The translations under genes were made by a program, and so were the position numbers. The notes beneath the pieces are model-generated. The model was given only the letters and a program-made list of their open reading frames with translations. It did not search any database and had not been told where the DNA came from. 12,092 nucleotides of DNA from Deltaproteobacteria bacterium (GTDB taxonomy: Bacteria; Desulfobacterota; Desulfobaccia; Desulfobaccales; 0-14-0-80-60-11): positions 1 to 12,092 of the forward strand of contig VGSO01000050.1 of NCBI GenBank assembly GCA_016874945.1. Direction: 5' to 3'. Of this stretch, positions 5,759 to 12,069 are shown one piece after another; the stretch's first letter is position 1, and every line of letters starts with the position of its first letter.

Positions 5759-7060
5759 ATGGCAGGTTTACAGGTGGAATATCTGGCGGACCTCCCCTCG
5801 GAGCGGCTCCAGGCCATCCTCACCCGGTCCCAGGAGGACGTCTCCCAGGTCTTTGAAGTGGTGCGGCCCATCCTGGCCGCGATTAAAGAGCACGGCGACC
5901 AGGAATCCGTCCGGCAGCACCGGCAGTTCAAAAGCGATCTCATCCCGGCGGAGCTGGAAGCCAGCCCCGAAGAAATCGACGCGGCCTACGCCGCCCTGGA
6001 CCCCCAGGTGCTGGCGGCGCTCCAGGCCGCGGCCGCCAATATCGAAAAATTCCACCAGACCCAGAAGGAGCGGGAGATTTACGCCCTGGAAGTGCGCCCG
6101 GGGTTGCTGGCGGGCCGCCTCATCCGCCCCCTGGACCGGGTGGGCTGCTACATCCCCGGAGGCCTGGCCTCCTACCCTTCCAGCGCCCTGATGAACATCA
6201 TTCCCGCCAAGGTGGCCGGATGCAAAGAAATCATCGCCTGCACCCCGCCGGGACCGGAAATGGCGGTGAACTCCGCCACCCTGGTGGCGGCCCACCTGGC
6301 CGGGGCCCAGCGCCTTTATAAAATCGGCGGCCCCTGGGCCATCGGTTCCATGGCTTACGGGACCGATCTCATCCCCCGGGTGGACAAGATCGTAGGTCCG
6401 GGGAACAAGTACGTCACCGCGGCCAAGCTCCTGGTCTTCGGCCAGGTGGATATCGACTCCCCCGCGGGCCCCAGCGAAGCCCTCATCGTGGCGGATGACA
6501 CCGCGGAGGCCCGCTTCTGCGCCATGGACTTCCTCTCCCAGGTGGAGCACGACCCGGAAGCCGCCGCGGTGCTGGTCACCCCCGACGCCGGCCTGGCCCA
6601 GCGGGTGGTGGAGATCATTAATAAGGAACTCCCCCGCCTCCCCCGCCGGGAGATCATCGAGCAGGCTCTGGGGAAATACTCCGCGGTGCTGGTGACTTAC
6701 AGCCTGGAGGCCGCGGTGAACTTCGCCAACCTCTACGCCCCGGAGCACTTGCAAATCATGACCAAAGAACCCTTCAGCGTGCTCCCCCGCATCAAGCACG
6801 CCGGCTCCATCTTCCTGGGTCCTTACGCCCCGGTGCCGGTGGGGGATTATGCTTCCGGGACCAACCATGTGCTGCCCACGGGCGGTTGCGCCCGCATGTT
6901 TTCCGGCCTGTCGGTGGATGACTTTGTGAAGAAGCCCACCTTCCAGCACCTCTCTTTCGAGGCGCTCCAGGCCCTGAAAAATACGGTCATCCTGCTGGCG
7001 GAAAACGAGGGGCTTTATCTCCACGCCCGGGCGGTGGCGGAGAGGTTCAGATATCCGTGA
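5759..7060 (+). CDS. hisD: Histidinol dehydrogenase (HisD), with variant NAD-site motif
   Basis: A 433-residue protein, the usual family length. HisD performs the last two steps of histidine synthesis, oxidising L-histidinol to L-histidine with two NAD+. Zinc and catalytic residues are intact: Q261 and H264 (SQVEHDP), catalytic E329-H330 (YAPEHL), D363 (GDYASGTNHVLPT), E417 and H422 near the C-terminus, and S239 (AGPSE). NAD-site residues Y131 (YIPGG) and N216 (VGPGN) are also kept. However, the usual GGAQAI motif reads GGPWAI (residues 190-195), so the glutamine that contacts NAD in E. coli HisD (Q188) is Trp193 here. No other his gene is nearby. The start has AAAGGCGG about 9 nt upstream. 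It is surely a HisD-family protein; whether it is the biosynthetic enzyme or a divergent paralog is open. Confidence 0.93.
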   Translation: MAGLQVEYLADLPSERLQAILTRSQEDVSQVFEVVRPILAAIKEHGDQESVRQHRQFKSDLIPAELEASPEEIDAAYAALDPQVLAALQAAAANIEKFHQTQKEREIYALEVRPGLLAGRLIRPLDRVGCYIPGGLASYPSSALMNIIPAKVAGCKEIIACTPPGPEMAVNSATLVAAHLAGAQRLYKIGGPWAIGSMAYGTDLIPRVDKIVGPGNKYVTAAKLLVFGQVDIDSPAGPSEALIVADDTAEARFCAMDFLSQVEHDPEAAAVLVTPDAGLAQRVVEIINKELPRLPRREIIEQALGKYSAVLVTYSLEAAVNFANLYAPEHLQIMTKEPFSVLPRIKHAGSIFLGPYAPVPVGDYASGTNHVLPTGGCARMFSGLSVDDFVKKPTFQHLSFEALQALKNTVILLAENEGLYLHARAVAERFRYP

Positions 7061-7072
7061 GGGAAGTTGTGA

Positions 7073-7110
7073 GGGAGGGGGCTAGGGGCCGACGGCCCCT
7101 ACCCCCTCCC
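7073..7110 (+). terminator. Strong GC hairpin after hisD (terminator-like, no adjacent U run)
   Basis: Arms GGGAGGGGG (7073-7081) and CCCCCTCCC (7102-7110), then TAGGGGCC (7083-7090) and GGCCCCTA (7094-7101), close on a GAC loop. Only C7082 is unpaired, giving 17 bp in total. It starts 12 bases after the hisD stop. The following sequence is C-rich, and the first T run (7139-7144) is about 30 bases away, so it may be an attenuator, an RNA-stability element or a dispersed palindrome rather than a classical terminator. Confidence 0.5.
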
Positions 7111-7143
7111 CCACTCCCCCTCTCCCAACCCCCAGAAGTTTTT

Positions 7144-7149
7144 TATAAT
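7144..7149 (+). promoter_or_regulatory. Possible -10 element for folE2
   Basis: A perfect TATAAT lies 41 bases before the folE2 ATG, just after the hairpin region. No recognisable -35 is found 16-18 bp upstream, where the sequence is C-rich, and there is no extended -10 TG. It could mark a separate promoter for folE2; otherwise folE2 depends on read-through from hisD. Confidence 0.3.
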
Positions 7150-7190
7150 TTTTGGTATGGAGTTTTAAAACCCACCAGGGAACTGAGTCT

Positions 7191-8003
7191 ATGAAGACCC
7201 ATAAATCTCCCACGGCAACCATTCCTATGGCCATACCCGACGTCCAGAACCACGTCAGCCCCCACACCATCGATATCGACAAGGTGGGGGTCAAGGACAT
7301 CTCCTACCCCATCGTGGTCCTGGACAAGTTCAACGGCACCCAGCACACCGTGGCCCGCATCAACATGTACGTCAACCTGCCCCACCGCCACAAGGGCACT
7401 CACATGAGCCGCTTCGTCGAAATCCTCAGCGAACACCGCCGGGACATCAGCCTGAGGAGGCTCGGCCCCATCCTGGAGGAGACCCGGCGCCGCCTCAACG
7501 CCCACTCGGCGCACCTGGAAATGACCTTCCCCTACTTCATCGATAAGGAGGCTCCAGTGTCCCGGGCCCGGGGCCTGATGGAATACATCTGCTCCTTCCA
7601 GGGCTCCCTGGATGAAGACGGCCGCGTCGACCTCGTCGTGGGCATCACCGTGCCCATCACCACCCTGTGCCCCTGCTCCAAGGAGATCAGCCAGGCGGGC
7701 GCCCACAACCAGCGGGGTGAGGTGCGGGTTAAGGTGCGTTATAAAAAATTCTTTTGGATTGAAGACCTCATCCGGCTGGTGGAAGAATCGGCTTCCTGCG
7801 AGGTTTACGCCCTCTTAAAGCGCCAGGATGAGAAACACGTCACCGAAAAGGCGTACTCCAACCCCATGTTCGTGGAGGACGTGGTCCGGGAGATCGCCCA
7901 CAAACTCAGCCAGAACGATAACTTCAACTGGTATTCGGTGGAGTCGGAAAACTTCGAATCCATCCACAACCATTCGGCCTACGCCTACATCGAATCGAAA
8001 TAG
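7191..8003 (+). CDS. folE2: GTP cyclohydrolase IB (FolE2)
   Basis: A 270-residue member of the GCYH-IB (COG1469) family, which converts GTP to 7,8-dihydroneopterin triphosphate, the first step toward tetrahydrofolate and 7-deazapurines such as queuosine. Diagnostic stretches are IPDVQNHVSPHTIDIDKVGV near the N-terminus, LPHRHKGTHMSRF (63-75), the TTLCPCSKEISQAGAHNQRG block (158-176) with the metal-site cysteine, CEVYALLKRQDEKHVTEKAY (203-222) and ESIHNHSAYA near the end. Unlike FolE1, this enzyme works with metals other than zinc. I place the start at ATG 7191, which has AGGGAA 8 nt upstream; an in-frame TTG at 7152 would add 13 residues that look non-native. It may share a transcript with hisD, although a hairpin lies between them. 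No folate or preQ1 riboswitch is seen upstream. Confidence 0.94.
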   Translation: MKTHKSPTATIPMAIPDVQNHVSPHTIDIDKVGVKDISYPIVVLDKFNGTQHTVARINMYVNLPHRHKGTHMSRFVEILSEHRRDISLRRLGPILEETRRRLNAHSAHLEMTFPYFIDKEAPVSRARGLMEYICSFQGSLDEDGRVDLVVGITVPITTLCPCSKEISQAGAHNQRGEVRVKVRYKKFFWIEDLIRLVEESASCEVYALLKRQDEKHVTEKAYSNPMFVEDVVREIAHKLSQNDNFNWYSVESENFESIHNHSAYAYIESK

Positions 8004-8013
8004 GAATTCTAGT

Positions 8014-8143
8014 GAGGCTCTTGCAAAACTCGTTTTGTTGTCATCCTGAACGAAGTGAAGGATCTCAACCTCTTGTAAATACGAGATTCTTCGCTTCGCT
8101 CAGAATGACAAGGGGTGGCATTAAGTAATTTTGCAAGAGCCTC
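8014..8143. mobile_element. MITE-like element, 130 bp, 15-bp perfect terminal inverted repeats
   Basis: The ends GAGGCTCTTGCAAAA (8014-8028) and TTTTGCAAGAGCCTC (8129-8143) are perfect inverted repeats, flanked by a 4-bp direct repeat TAGT (8010-8013 and 8144-8147) that looks like a target-site duplication. Inside is a second 27-bp imperfect inverted repeat (8040-8066 against 8083-8109, 23 of 27 matching), containing the GAACGAAGTGAAGGATCTC-type sequence that recurs in many bacterial genomes. No transposase is encoded. It lies between the convergent folE2 and dksA genes and could fold into a long hairpin in transcripts from either side. Confidence 0.7.
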
Positions 8144-8147
8144 TAGT

Positions 8148-8273
8148 GTTATGCTTCATAGATAATATGGCAAATTAAGCAGCCAAAGGTTTGCCGGTAT
8201 AGGTCCACCCTTCACCTTCATCAGGTTGGGTAGAGGACTTCCGCCTCCAAACTGCGGTGCATGCTCGGCGCAC
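8148..8273. other. Non-coding remainder of the folE2-dksA gap
   Basis: Between the MITE-like element and the dksA terminator I see no gene with a plausible start and ribosome-binding site, no RNA gene and no clear repeat. Short open frames exist on the minus strand but have no recognisable protein features. Confidence 0.5.
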
Positions 8274-8305
8274 AAAAAAGGCGGGAGGCTTGGCCCCCCG
8301 CCTTT
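8274..8305 (-). terminator. Rho-independent terminator of the sigma-dksA operon
   Basis: On the minus strand the stem AAAGGCGGG (8305-8297) pairs with CCCGCCTTT (8285-8277), with two further G-C pairs inside after one mismatch. A T run of six (8279-8274) follows. It begins 24 bases after the dksA stop, the expected place for the operon end. Confidence 0.85.
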
Positions 8306-8329
8306 GGTGTTTGCAATTATCGGTAACCA

Positions 8330-8716
8330 TCACCGCGCTGCGGCCTTGGCCAGTTTTTCCCGTTGGGACATGCAACCCCGGCATAGGGGGGTCTCCGGCA
8401 TGATTTCCAGCCGCCGGGGTTCAATGGGCTGGCCGCAGACCTCGCACAGTCCGTAAGCCCCGGCTTCCAGGCGGTTCAGGGCCTCTTCGATGGCCTCCAG
8501 CTCCTGGCGCTTGGGGCCTAAGAGGGCCAGGTGGGTTTCCGCCAGCAGGCTGACGGAGGCCTGGTCCTCCTCGTCCCGGGCCGTGGCCAGCATTTCCTGG
8601 TAGCCGTCGCCCACATTGCTTTTGAGCTGCTGTTTGACTTCCTGCCAGAGCCGCCGCTTTCTTTCCAGCAGCCGGTCTTTCACTTCCGCCAGTTTATCAT
8701 TGCTCAGTCCTGCCAT
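8330..8716 (-). CDS. dksA: DksA/TraR-family zinc-finger transcription factor
   Basis: A 128-residue protein with the DksA plan: an N-terminal coiled-coil region (about residues 8-85) and a C4 zinc finger with C91-x2-C94 and C112-x2-C115 (LCEVCGQPIEP...LCRGC). At the expected coiled-coil tip it keeps DEEDQA (48-53), matching the DxxDxA motif that in E. coli DksA reaches into the RNA polymerase secondary channel. It should therefore act on initiation, probably with ppGpp, at growth-rate-controlled promoters. It is shorter than E. coli DksA (151 residues), as is common outside Gammaproteobacteria. A very strong ribosome-binding site (GGAGGAGGA, 8720-8728) precedes the ATG. The gene follows the sigma factor by 50 bases on the same strand without a terminator, so the two form an operon. 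Confidence 0.88.
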   Translation of the reverse strand: MAGLSNDKLAEVKDRLLERKRRLWQEVKQQLKSNVGDGYQEMLATARDEEDQASVSLLAETHLALLGPKRQELEAIEEALNRLEAGAYGLCEVCGQPIEPRRLEIMPETPLCRGCMSQREKLAKAAAR

Positions 8717-8766
8717 CCGTCCTCCTCCCCCCCTTCCTTTTCAGGGTTACAGGGCTGGGCTTGGGT

Positions 8767-10065
8767 TTATTCCAGAAAGTCCTCCAGGGCCGCTTTGCGG
8801 GTGGGGTGCTTGAGGCGTTTCAGGGCCTTCTTTTCAATCTGCCGGATGCGCTCCCGGGACACACTAAAGGCCCGCCCGATTTCTTCCAGGGTGTGTTCCA
8901 CTTCCTCACCGATACCGAACCGCATCTTCATAATCCTTTCTTCCCGGTCGGTAAGGGTGGTTAAAATGCCCCCGGTCTTTTCTTCCAGTTGGGACTCCAG
9001 GATTTCTTCATAAGGAGACATGGCCCTGTCGTTGCGGATGAAGTCGCCCAGCCGGTCCCCTTCGTCCCCCACCGGAGTTTCCAGGCTGATGAGTTCATCC
9101 GCCAGGTTGGTGACCATAAGGATCTTATCCTCCGCCACCCCGGAGCGTTCCGAGATTTCTTTCAATGTAGGTTCCCGGCCCAGTTCTTTTAAGAGGTCAT
9201 AGAAAGCCCGGTAACAGCGGTTGCGGATTTCCTGGAGATGTACCGGAATCCGGATGGTCCGGGTCTTGTCGTAAATAGCCCGGGTGATGGTCTGGCGGAT
9301 CCACCAGGAGGCAAAGGTGCTCAGCCGGTAGCCCGTGGTGTAGTCATACCGGGTCACGGCCTTCATCAGACCCAAGTTGCCTTCCTGGATCAGATCGGAG
9401 AAGGTTAAACCCCGGTGGAGATACTTCTTGGCGATGCTTACCACCAGGCGCAGGTTGGCCTTGATCATCTGGTCCCGGGCCTGGTTGACTTCATCTTCCG
9501 TATCCCTGATGCGGGACTCCAACTCCTTGATCTCCCGGGCCTCGGGATGATGCTTCAGAATCTGGTGCAGTTTCTGGCGGATGACCTTGAAGAGCTTTTC
9601 CTTAGCCTGGGCGGTCTTCTCCGGCAACTGGAACCATTGCTGGACTTTCTTTTTGAGGTACTGCATTTCCTCCAGGCTGGAATCCACTATGGAGACCACC
9701 TTCAGCATATGATCCTGGCCTTCTTTAATGATGCGGCCCAGATTGCGCTCTTCTTCCGGGGACAGAATGGAATACCGGAGCATTTCTCGAAAATAAGCGG
9801 CTACCAGTCCTTCATGCTCCGGGATTTCTTCGGTTTCCAGCCCCTCTTCCATCTCCTCTTCGGACAGTTCCAGACCACCATAGGCGGACGCGTCCAGTTG
9901 CTCCGTGACCTCCAGTTCCTCTTCCGCTTCCAGGTCGTAATTGCCCCGGAACCCCAAAGGTTCGGCCTCTTCCTCCTGGATGGCAAAAGGCAGTTGATCA
10001 AAAGCAACCAGAGACTCGCCCAAGCCGCCGATTTTCAAAAACTTCTTAAGATACTCTTTTTCCAT
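8767..10065 (-). CDS. RpoD-related sigma-70 family RNA polymerase sigma factor
   Basis: A 432-residue group 1/2 sigma factor. Region 1.2 is at about 84-117 (YFREMLRYSILSPEEE), a roughly 80-residue helical non-conserved region at 118-197, region 2 at 198-270 (DLIQEGNLGLMKAV core-binding helix; STFASWWIRQTITRAI for -10 recognition and melting), region 3 at about 277-350, and region 4 at 364-420 (HTLEEIGRAFSVSRERIRQI helix-turn-helix for the -35). Primary RpoD proteins of sulfate reducers are usually near 600 residues with a long region 1.1; here the first ~85 residues are a short, very acidic stretch instead. That favours a secondary, RpoS-like group 2 factor over the housekeeping one. The ribosome-binding site before ATG 10065 is weak. 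It is the first gene of a two-gene operon with dksA. Confidence 0.9.
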   Translation of the reverse strand: MEKEYLKKFLKIGGLGESLVAFDQLPFAIQEEEAEPLGFRGNYDLEAEEELEVTEQLDASAYGGLELSEEEMEEGLETEEIPEHEGLVAAYFREMLRYSILSPEEERNLGRIIKEGQDHMLKVVSIVDSSLEEMQYLKKKVQQWFQLPEKTAQAKEKLFKVIRQKLHQILKHHPEAREIKELESRIRDTEDEVNQARDQMIKANLRLVVSIAKKYLHRGLTFSDLIQEGNLGLMKAVTRYDYTTGYRLSTFASWWIRQTITRAIYDKTRTIRIPVHLQEIRNRCYRAFYDLLKELGREPTLKEISERSGVAEDKILMVTNLADELISLETPVGDEGDRLGDFIRNDRAMSPYEEILESQLEEKTGGILTTLTDREERIMKMRFGIGEEVEHTLEEIGRAFSVSRERIRQIEKKALKRLKHPTRKAALEDFLE

Positions 10066-10097
10066 GTATTTTTAATCCCATAGCTATGTCAGGCAAC

Positions 10098-10126
10098 AAG
10101 TAGAATTGAAAAAGATAATTCTACTT
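10098..10126. promoter_or_regulatory. Perfect 10-bp inverted repeat overlapping a sigma-gene -10 box
   Basis: AAGTAGAATT (10098-10107) and AATTCTACTT (10117-10126) are separated by 9 bases. The right arm covers the -10 of a candidate promoter for the sigma-dksA operon, and the spacer covers its likely start site. That placement suits a repressor or autoregulatory operator. A further TAGAATT sits at 10132-10138. Arm spacing equals that of CIRCE elements, but the sequence is different. Confidence 0.5.
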
Positions 10127-10145
10127 ATTTTTAGAATTCCGTCAA
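10118..10145 (-). promoter_or_regulatory. Candidate proximal promoter for the sigma-dksA operon
   Basis: On the minus strand TTGACG (10140-10145, 5 of 6) and TAGAAT (10118-10123, 5 of 6) are 16 bp apart. Transcription would start near 10111, giving a leader of about 45 bases before the ATG at 10065. Confidence 0.55.
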
Positions 10146-10216
10146 GGAAAAAATGTTAATTTTTTTTCCTCAAACAGGGGCTCTTTTTTCATATCGGCAA
10201 TTTTTTCAACAATTTA

Positions 10217-10244
10217 AATATAATTATGAATAAAATTATGTCAA
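10217..10244 (-). promoter_or_regulatory. Candidate distal promoter for the sigma-dksA operon
   Basis: On the minus strand a perfect TTGACA (10239-10244) is 16 bp from TATATT (10217-10222, 5 of 6) in an AT-rich spacer. It lies back to back with the plus-strand promoter at 10256, so the two -35 boxes form an inverted repeat GTCAAG/CTTGAC. Confidence 0.55.
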
Positions 10245-10255
10245 GGGGGGTTTGC

Positions 10256-10284
10256 TTGACCCAGGACCGTCGTCCGAGTATGAT
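10256..10284 (+). promoter_or_regulatory. Candidate promoter for the YhaM-like gene
   Basis: TTGACC (10256-10261, 5 of 6) and TATGAT (10279-10284, 5 of 6) are exactly 17 bp apart. The predicted start near 10291 leaves about 20 bases of leader with GAGGGA (10301-10306) as the ribosome-binding site. This is the clearest promoter match in the window. Confidence 0.65.
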
Positions 10285-10311
10285 AAGATATTAATTATTT
10301 GAGGGAATTCC

Positions 10312-11316
10312 TTGGCCCATCAATTCATCGCAGACCTCCAGGAAGGCATCCCGGTGGCCCAGTATTTCCAACTGCGCCGGGTGGAAAAGCGCACCGACAA
10401 GACGGGCAAACCCTTTCTGGCCCTGGAACTGGGAGACAAGACCGGCGTCATGGAAGGCCGGGTCTGGGGCGAAGCCCTGGCCCAGCACCCCGGCCCCTTC
10501 ACCGCCGGAGAATTTGTGGGCATCCGGGCCCAGGTGGAAAGCTACCAGGGCAAGCGCCAGTTGAATATCCGGAAAATCGTCCGGGTAATGGAACTCCAGT
10601 CCCAGGGAAAAGACTTGCCCGGATTTGACCCCGAGCTGCTCATCCTCGCCACCCCCCATGACCGCCAGGAGCTGTGGCGGGACCTGTGGGAGCTGGCCGA
10701 CGCCAATCTCCGGCCCCCCCTCAAGGCCCTGGTGATGCGCCTCTTGGAAAAATACCAGGCGGAGTTTATCGATTACCCGGCGGCCCGGGTCTACCACCAC
10801 CCTTATCTGGGCGGCCTCCTGGAGCACACCTGGTACGTGGCCCGCCATGCCTTGGCCTCCCTGGCGGTCTATCCCGACCTAAATCCGGACCTGGTGGTGG
10901 CCGGGGCCATTCTTCACGACCTGGGGAAACTCAAGGAACTGGCCAACCCCCACGCTCCGGAGATGACCGTGCCGGGCCAGCTCCTGGGCCACATCGTCCT
11001 GGGCTGGGAAATGGTGCGGGAAGAGGCCCGGGCTCTGAATTTTTCCGATCCCGACCTCCTGCTCCAACTGGAGCACATCATCTTATCCCACCACGGGTCT
11101 CTGGAATTCGGCTCGCCGGTGCCTCCCAAAACCCGGGAAGCCCTTCTGGTTTATTATCTGGATGATCTGGACGCCAAATTGAAAATGATGGCCCAGCACC
11201 TGGAAAGCGATGTCTCTGATGGCGATTTTACCAGCTATCACCGGGTATTGCAGCGCGGCCTGTATAAAGGCGACCGCCCGGCCGACAATGGCCCCGACCC
11301 GGAGACGAAAAAATAA
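10312..11316 (+). CDS. YhaM-like 3'-5' exoribonuclease / OB-fold plus HD-domain protein
   Basis: A 334-residue protein with two parts. An OB-fold nucleic-acid-binding domain spans about residues 15-95 (FLALELGDKTGVMEGRVW is its typical strand pattern). An HD phosphohydrolase domain spans about 155-300 with metal ligands H172 (LLEHT), H202-D203 (ILHDLGK), H227, H260-H261 (LSHHG) and D284 or D285 (YYLDDLDAK). This architecture is that of YhaM/CbfI, a 3'-5' exonuclease acting on RNA and single-stranded DNA in Firmicutes; activity here is inferred from it. The start is TTG at 10312, supported by GAGGGA five bases upstream and a good promoter; no ATG lies near the domain start. The C-terminal ~15 residues are polar and disordered-looking. 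It diverges from the sigma-dksA operon. Confidence 0.85.
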   Translation: MAHQFIADLQEGIPVAQYFQLRRVEKRTDKTGKPFLALELGDKTGVMEGRVWGEALAQHPGPFTAGEFVGIRAQVESYQGKRQLNIRKIVRVMELQSQGKDLPGFDPELLILATPHDRQELWRDLWELADANLRPPLKALVMRLLEKYQAEFIDYPAARVYHHPYLGGLLEHTWYVARHALASLAVYPDLNPDLVVAGAILHDLGKLKELANPHAPEMTVPGQLLGHIVLGWEMVREEARALNFSDPDLLLQLEHIILSHHGSLEFGSPVPPKTREALLVYYLDDLDAKLKMMAQHLESDVSDGDFTSYHRVLQRGLYKGDRPADNGPDPETKK

Positions 11317-11336
11317 TCAAAACTTTTTTGGGTGAA

Positions 11337-11342
11337 TTGACA
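11337..11342 (+). promoter_or_regulatory. Isolated -35-like TTGACA before the universal stress gene
   Basis: A perfect TTGACA lies in the 124-base gap after the YhaM-like gene, but the best AT-rich hexamers behind it (TAATTT at 17 bp, TATATT at 24 bp) are poor or too distant. No terminator is visible in the gap, so the stress gene may be read from the upstream promoter, from here, or both. Confidence 0.25.
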
Positions 11343-11440
11343 ATGGGAAAGTGCGGTCTTAATTTTTATATTAGATAAGCTCAGGGCTGTAGGGCAATTA
11401 TGGGACTGGCCCCCCACATCTTGAGACTCAGGAGGGCAGT

Positions 11441-11908
11441 ATGTTTAAGAAGATTTTGGTTCCATTGGATGGGTCTAAACTGGCAGCTAAAGTCCTCACC
11501 CAGGTAGCCGAACTGGCCAAAGCCTGCAAATCGCAAGTAACCCTGATCCATGTCTGCCACACCGAGCAGATGGGGGAAGCGCCCGGCTCCGTGCTGGCAG
11601 CCGCGGCGGCCCAGGAAAAGAAGGTCTGCCAAACCTTCCTGTCCCAAGCCGCCCAAGACCTGGAGGCTGCGGGTCTGAAAGTCGACTTCGCCTGCGTGGA
11701 AGGCGTGCCCCCCCGGGAGATCATCGGGTACGCCGACAAAAATAACTACGACCTCATCGCCATGGCCACCCATGGCCGGGGAGAAGTGGCCTGGGTCCTG
11801 GGCAGCACCGCGGAAAAGGTGGTCTCCCACGCCACCGTGCCGGTGCTGCTGTTCCGGGTGCTGGAATTTAAGCCGCCCATGCTGAAGGAAGAATTTTTCC
11901 TGCCGTAA
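11441..11908 (+). CDS. Universal stress protein, UspA family
   Basis: A 155-residue single-domain Usp. It opens with FKKILVPLDGSKLAAKVL, the usual first strand with the nucleotide-contacting Asp10, and ends with the MATHGRGEVAWVLGSTAEKV segment (108-127) followed by the final strand VPVLLFRV. The ATP-binding signature of the family is G-x2-G-x9-G-S/T. Here it reads A109-x2-G112-x8-G121-S122: the first glycine is alanine and the loop is one residue short, so ATP binding is uncertain. Such proteins accumulate in stress or growth arrest, act as dimers in the cytoplasm, and rarely have a defined reaction. A strong AGGAGGG (11430-11436) precedes the ATG. It is the last gene before a strong terminator and may be cotranscribed with the YhaM-like gene. 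Confidence 0.92.
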   Translation: MFKKILVPLDGSKLAAKVLTQVAELAKACKSQVTLIHVCHTEQMGEAPGSVLAAAAAQEKKVCQTFLSQAAQDLEAAGLKVDFACVEGVPPREIIGYADKNNYDLIAMATHGRGEVAWVLGSTAEKVVSHATVPVLLFRVLEFKPPMLKEEFFLP

Positions 11909-11968
11909 ATTATAAGGAATTAGTTTTTTCCGTTAAGAAGACAGACGATAACTGATTAAAGGGTTAAA

Positions 11969-11998
11969 GGGCTGCGGGGGAAACCCGCGGCCCTTTTT
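11969..11998 (+). terminator. Strong Rho-independent terminator after the universal stress gene
   Basis: A 10-bp stem (GGGCTGCGGG, 11969-11978, with CCCGCGGCCC, 11984-11993; one T-G wobble) closes a GGAAA loop and is followed by five T residues. It lies 60 bases past the stop codon. Confidence 0.9.
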
Positions 11999-12039
11999 AG
12001 TTGGTCAGGGGTAAGCAGTGACCGGTTTCCCCATAAACC

Positions 12040-12069
12040 TTGACAGCCCCAAGGGTCTCCGGTTATGTT
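12040..12069 (+). promoter_or_regulatory. Possible promoter reading out of the window
   Basis: TTGACA (12040-12045) is followed 18 bp later by TATGTT (12064-12069, 4 of 6). CTTGACA (12039-12045) is also mirrored by TGTCAAG (12070-12076). It lies just after the terminator, where a new transcription unit could start, but no gene is visible before the window ends. Confidence 0.35.

Noticed and set aside
5768..7024. Open frame of 418 codons antisense to hisD
   Set aside because: Antisense shadow caused by codon bias; HisD on the plus strand has every family motif.
7061..7190. Riboswitch before folE2
   Set aside because: The space is filled by a simple hairpin and C-rich tract; I see no conserved core of a tetrahydrofolate or preQ1 riboswitch.
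8175..8384. Minus-strand 69-codon frame across the dksA terminator and dksA 3' end
   Set aside because: It runs through the dksA terminator, overlaps dksA in another frame and shows no domain or ribosome-binding site.
10145..10170. Inverted repeat AGGAAAAAA/TTTTTTCCT as a terminator
   Set aside because: The stem is nearly all A-T, it lies within the divergent promoter region, and no transcript needs to end there.
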